The translations under genes and the position numbers were made by a program. From Novosphingobium sp. (GTDB lineage Bacteria > Pseudomonadota > Alphaproteobacteria > Sphingomonadales > Sphingomonadaceae): a DNA stretch of 64,000 bases. Positions 61,556 through 64,000 of the stretch are shown here, piece after piece. Within the stretch, counting starts at the first letter, position 1, and every line of letters begins with the position of its first letter. The stretch spans positions 96,351 to 160,350 of the forward strand of contig JAGHZR010000013.1 of NCBI GenBank assembly GCA_017745295.1, written 5' to 3'. The notes beneath the pieces are model-generated. The model was not told the origin of the DNA and ran no database searches. It was given only the letters and a program-made list of their open reading frames with translations.

Positions 61556-62395
61556 ATGAGCAGCTTCTGGCAGGACTACAGGGTTCCCCTCAGCCTCGGC
61601 GGCGCGGCGCTGGTCGCGCTCATGCTGAGCGTGATCGTGGTTCCGGAAACCGAGCAGGCCGTCGTGGTCCGCACCGGGCGTCCGGTCGCGGTCTACAACC
61701 AGTTCAACCCCAAGGCCGACTACGGCAGCACCGGCGCGGGCGTGCACTTCCGCATCCCGGTGGTCGACCGCGTGATCCGCATCGACAAGCGCCTGCTCTC
61801 GCTCGACATGCAGCAGCAGCAGGTGCTCTCCACCGACCAGCTGCGCCTGAATGTCGATGCCTATGCCCGCTACCGCATCATCGATCCAATCAAGATGGTC
61901 GAGACCGCCGGGACCACCGAGCGCGTGACCGAGCAGCTCGAACCGATCCTCTCCTCGGTCCTGCGCCAGGAACTGGGCAAGCGCACGTTCGAATCGCTGC
62001 TCACCGCCGAGCGCGGCAAGGCCATGGAGAACATCCGCGACGGCCTCGACCGCGAGGCGCGGGAATATGGCGCCCAGGTGGTGGACGTGCGGATCAAGCG
62101 CGCCGACCTTCCCGAAGGCGCCCTCGAAAGCGCCTTCACCCGCATGCAGGCGGCGCGCACCGAGGAATCGCGCACGATCGCCGCGCAGGGCCAGAAGGAC
62201 GCGCAGATCATCCAGGCCGAAGCCGAGGCACAGGCCGCCAAGATCTATGCGGGAAGCTTCGGCAAGGACCCGCAGTTCTACGACTTCTACCGCTCGATGC
62301 AGAGCTATTCGGTTACCTTCGGCAAGGGGGATACGGAGAAGACGATCCTGCTCTCGCCCAATAACGCCTATCTCAATCACTTCAGGGAACCCTAA
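61556..62395 (+). CDS. hflC: FtsH protease modulator HflC
   Basis: 279 aa. An N-terminal signal-anchor (LSLGGAALVALMLSVIVV) leads to an SPFH domain: ETEQAVVVRTGRPVAVYN, GVHFRIPVVDRVIRIDKRLLSLDM, DAYARYRIIDPIKMVETAG. A helical region follows (GKRTFESLLTAERGKAMENI, RIKRADLPEGALESAFTRMQAAR, AEAEAQAAKIYAGSF). This is the HflC pattern. It starts 1 bp after hflK and lies about 118 bp before the Do-type protease gene. Confidence 0.96.
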   Translation: MSSFWQDYRVPLSLGGAALVALMLSVIVVPETEQAVVVRTGRPVAVYNQFNPKADYGSTGAGVHFRIPVVDRVIRIDKRLLSLDMQQQQVLSTDQLRLNVDAYARYRIIDPIKMVETAGTTERVTEQLEPILSSVLRQELGKRTFESLLTAERGKAMENIRDGLDREAREYGAQVVDVRIKRADLPEGALESAFTRMQAARTEESRTIAAQGQKDAQIIQAEAEAQAAKIYAGSFGKDPQFYDFYRSMQSYSVTFGKGDTEKTILLSPNNAYLNHFREP

Positions 62396-62513
62396 CCGAC
62401 TCCAGGCGCTGAATTGGCCGTCTATTCAAACCCGGTTAAGCTCTTGAGGGTTCAATCGGGAACGGACGGCGGAGAGTTCCGCAGCACTGCCAAGATTGAA
62501 GGAATCAAAGGAC

Positions 62514-64000
62514 GTGAAGCCCGTGCGATACGCTTATGGACTGACCACAGCGCTCCTGCTGGGGGGCGCGACCGCCACTTTGGTGACAGGCTTCCCCGCC
62601 GGAGCCCAGGTCGCCCAGAACGAAGCCAGCCAGATGGCCCGCGTGGCGCCCCGCGCCGGTGCCCCGGCCAGCTTCGCCGACCTGACCGAGCAGCTTCAGC
62701 CTGCGGTGGTCAACATCTCGACCCGCCAGCGCGTGCAAGTGGCGGGCGGCGGCAACAATCCCTTCGCCGGGACGCCGTTCGAAGGCCTGTTCGGCGGCGG
62801 TGGCGGCAGCACTCCGCAGACCCGCGAGGCCCAGTCGCTCGGCTCGGGCTTCATCGTCTCGGCGGACGGCTACATCGTCACCAACAACCACGTCATCACC
62901 GCCGAGGGCAAGGGCGAGATCGAATCGATCACCGTCATCATGCCCGACGGCACCGAGTACCCCGCCAAGCTGATCGGCAAGGACGCGCAGTCGGACCTCG
63001 CGGTACTCAAGATCACCGCTTCCAAGCCGCTGCCCTTCGTGAAGTTCGGCGACAGCTCGAAGGCCCGCGTGGGCGACTGGGTGCTGGCGATCGGCAATCC
63101 CTTCGGCCTCGGCGGCACCGTGACGGCGGGCATCATCTCGGCCGTCTACCGCAACACCGGCGCGGGCGGCGCCTATGACCGCTATCTCCAGACCGACGCC
63201 TCGATCAACCGCGGCAACTCGGGCGGCCCGATGTTCGACATGAACGGCCAGGTGATCGGCATCAACAACGCGATCTTCTCGCCCACCGGCGGCAGCGTTG
63301 GCATCGGCTTCTCGATCCCGGCCGAGATCGCCTCGCCGATCGTCGAGAAGCTGATGAAGGGCCAGGCGATCGAGCGCGGCTACCTCGGCGTGACCATCCA
63401 GCAGCTCAACGAGGACCTCGCGGATTCGATGGGGCTGGAGCACAACAAGGGCGAATTCATCCAGAGCGTCGTTCCCGACGGTGCGGGCGCCAAGGCCGGC
63501 ATCCAGGCGGGCGACGTCGTGGTGAAGGTGAACGGCAAGGAAGTGACGCGCGACCAGACGCTCTCGTTCCTCGTCGCCAACACCGCGCCGGGCACCCGCA
63601 TCCCGATCGAGCTGATCCGCAACGGCCGCCGCCAGACGCTGACCGCCACGGTCGCCAAGCGTCCGTCGGACGACGAACTGCAGCAGAGCTTCGACCCCAG
63701 CACCGACCAGGACGGCGATGCCTTCAACAACCCGCCCAAGCAGCAGGGCGAAAGCGCCGTGCAGAAATCGCTGGGCCTCTCGGTCACGCCGCTGACGCCG
63801 CAGATCGCCCGCCAGATCGGCGCGGCGGAAGGCACGCGCGGTCTGGTGATCGTGGGTGTCGACCCCAGCTCCGACGCCGGGCAGAAGGGCCTCGCCCGCG
63901 GCTTCGTGATCCTCTCGGCCAACAACGCGCCGGTGACGACGCAGGCCGATCTGGAGAACGCCATCAAGGCCGCCAAGGCCGACGGTCGCTCGGCGATCCT
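62514..64000 (+). CDS. degP: Periplasmic Do/DegP-type serine protease (truncated by window edge)
   Basis: At least 495 residues, open at the edge. GTG at 62514 (or 62523) starts a signal peptide (VRYAYGLTTALLLGGATATLVTG...PAGAQ). Catalytic triad: His126 in NNHVITA, Asp161 in DAQSDLAVLKI, Ser236 in NRGNSGGPMF. Two PDZ domains follow, the first starting AIERGYLGVTIQQLNEDLA, the second around KSLGLSVTPLTPQIARQIG. It degrades or refolds misfolded periplasmic proteins. Position after hflKC suggests a shared envelope quality-control cluster, as seen in many proteobacteria. Confidence 0.96.
   Translation, partial: MKPVRYAYGLTTALLLGGATATLVTGFPAGAQVAQNEASQMARVAPRAGAPASFADLTEQLQPAVVNISTRQRVQVAGGGNNPFAGTPFEGLFGGGGGSTPQTREAQSLGSGFIVSADGYIVTNNHVITAEGKGEIESITVIMPDGTEYPAKLIGKDAQSDLAVLKITASKPLPFVKFGDSSKARVGDWVLAIGNPFGLGGTVTAGIISAVYRNTGAGGAYDRYLQTDASINRGNSGGPMFDMNGQVIGINNAIFSPTGGSVGIGFSIPAEIASPIVEKLMKGQAIERGYLGVTIQQLNEDLADSMGLEHNKGEFIQSVVPDGAGAKAGIQAGDVVVKVNGKEVTRDQTLSFLVANTAPGTRIPIELIRNGRRQTLTATVAKRPSDDELQQSFDPSTDQDGDAFNNPPKQQGESAVQKSLGLSVTPLTPQIARQIGAAEGTRGLVIVGVDPSSDAGQKGLARGFVILSANNAPVTTQADLENAIKAAKADGRSAI

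Overview
The window is one continuous stretch of a GC-rich alphaproteobacterial chromosome. The best guess is order Sphingomonadales, of the Novosphingobium/Sphingobium type. This rests on several features together: the rimP-nusA-ylxR-infB order, a TPP-riboswitch-controlled thiC, a zeta-type F1 ATPase inhibitor next to bolA-grxD, a CrtZ carotenoid hydroxylase, sphingomonad-style psp genes, and several families of GC-rich palindromic repeats. The genes are mostly housekeeping. I saw no prophage, complete IS element, CRISPR array or plasmid function.

Layout. 1-3.4 kb: 5' part of thiC behind a TPP riboswitch, an SRAP-like protein lacking its catalytic residues, and a GAF-GGDEF diguanylate cyclase. 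3.6-17.6 kb: the translation/RNA block on the minus strand (rimP, nusA, ylxR, infB, rbfA, truB, rpsO, pnp), interrupted by tdk, a site-2 protease, DUF1963 and DUF1697 genes and a tiny membrane-peptide/sRNA pair. 18-24 kb: a regulatory block with a membrane-anchored LuxR-type protein, a RadC-type JAB protein, and a sigma-54-driven psp operon with four PspB-like proteins. 24-27.6 kb: nadE, sufE, ybaN, crtZ. 28.5-31.8 kb: leuC, a 54-aa membrane protein, leuD, then zeta subunit-bolA-grxD. 32-39.7 kb: NUDIX, MFS, PilZ, SBF transporter, DJ-1/PfpI, tRNA-Arg, queuosine precursor transporter, recF, tesA. 39.7-50 kb: ybbA-ybbP ABC system, DUF805, typA, outer membrane barrel, two Tyr/Arg/Asp/Trp-rich secreted proteins, glycosyltransferase. 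50-64 kb: rarA, a DUF429-like gene, DUF885 peptidase, tRNA-Thr, MarR-like regulator, the coupled mrp/molybdenum-hydroxylase/hemH operon, and hflK-hflC-Do protease.

Three observations stand out. First, between infB and the DUF1697 gene, a 33-residue hydrophobic peptide gene (minus) faces a compact sRNA gene (plus). The sRNA has a consensus promoter, an intrinsic terminator and a perfect 12-nt complementarity to the Shine-Dalgarno region of the peptide mRNA. This looks like an undescribed type I toxin-antitoxin module. Second, truB carries an in-frame 135-bp (45-codon) copy of a palindromic repeat whose sister copy fills the psp/nadE intergenic gap. Third, four copies of a three-hairpin palindromic element occur at about 17.8, 28.3, 46.0 and 54.4 kb. 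Their arms differ in sequence but still pair, and three of them start within about 6 bp of a stop codon.

All calls come from reading the sequence and recalling protein families. No database search was run, so family names are recognition calls and start codons are chosen from motifs, spacing and ribosome binding sites.
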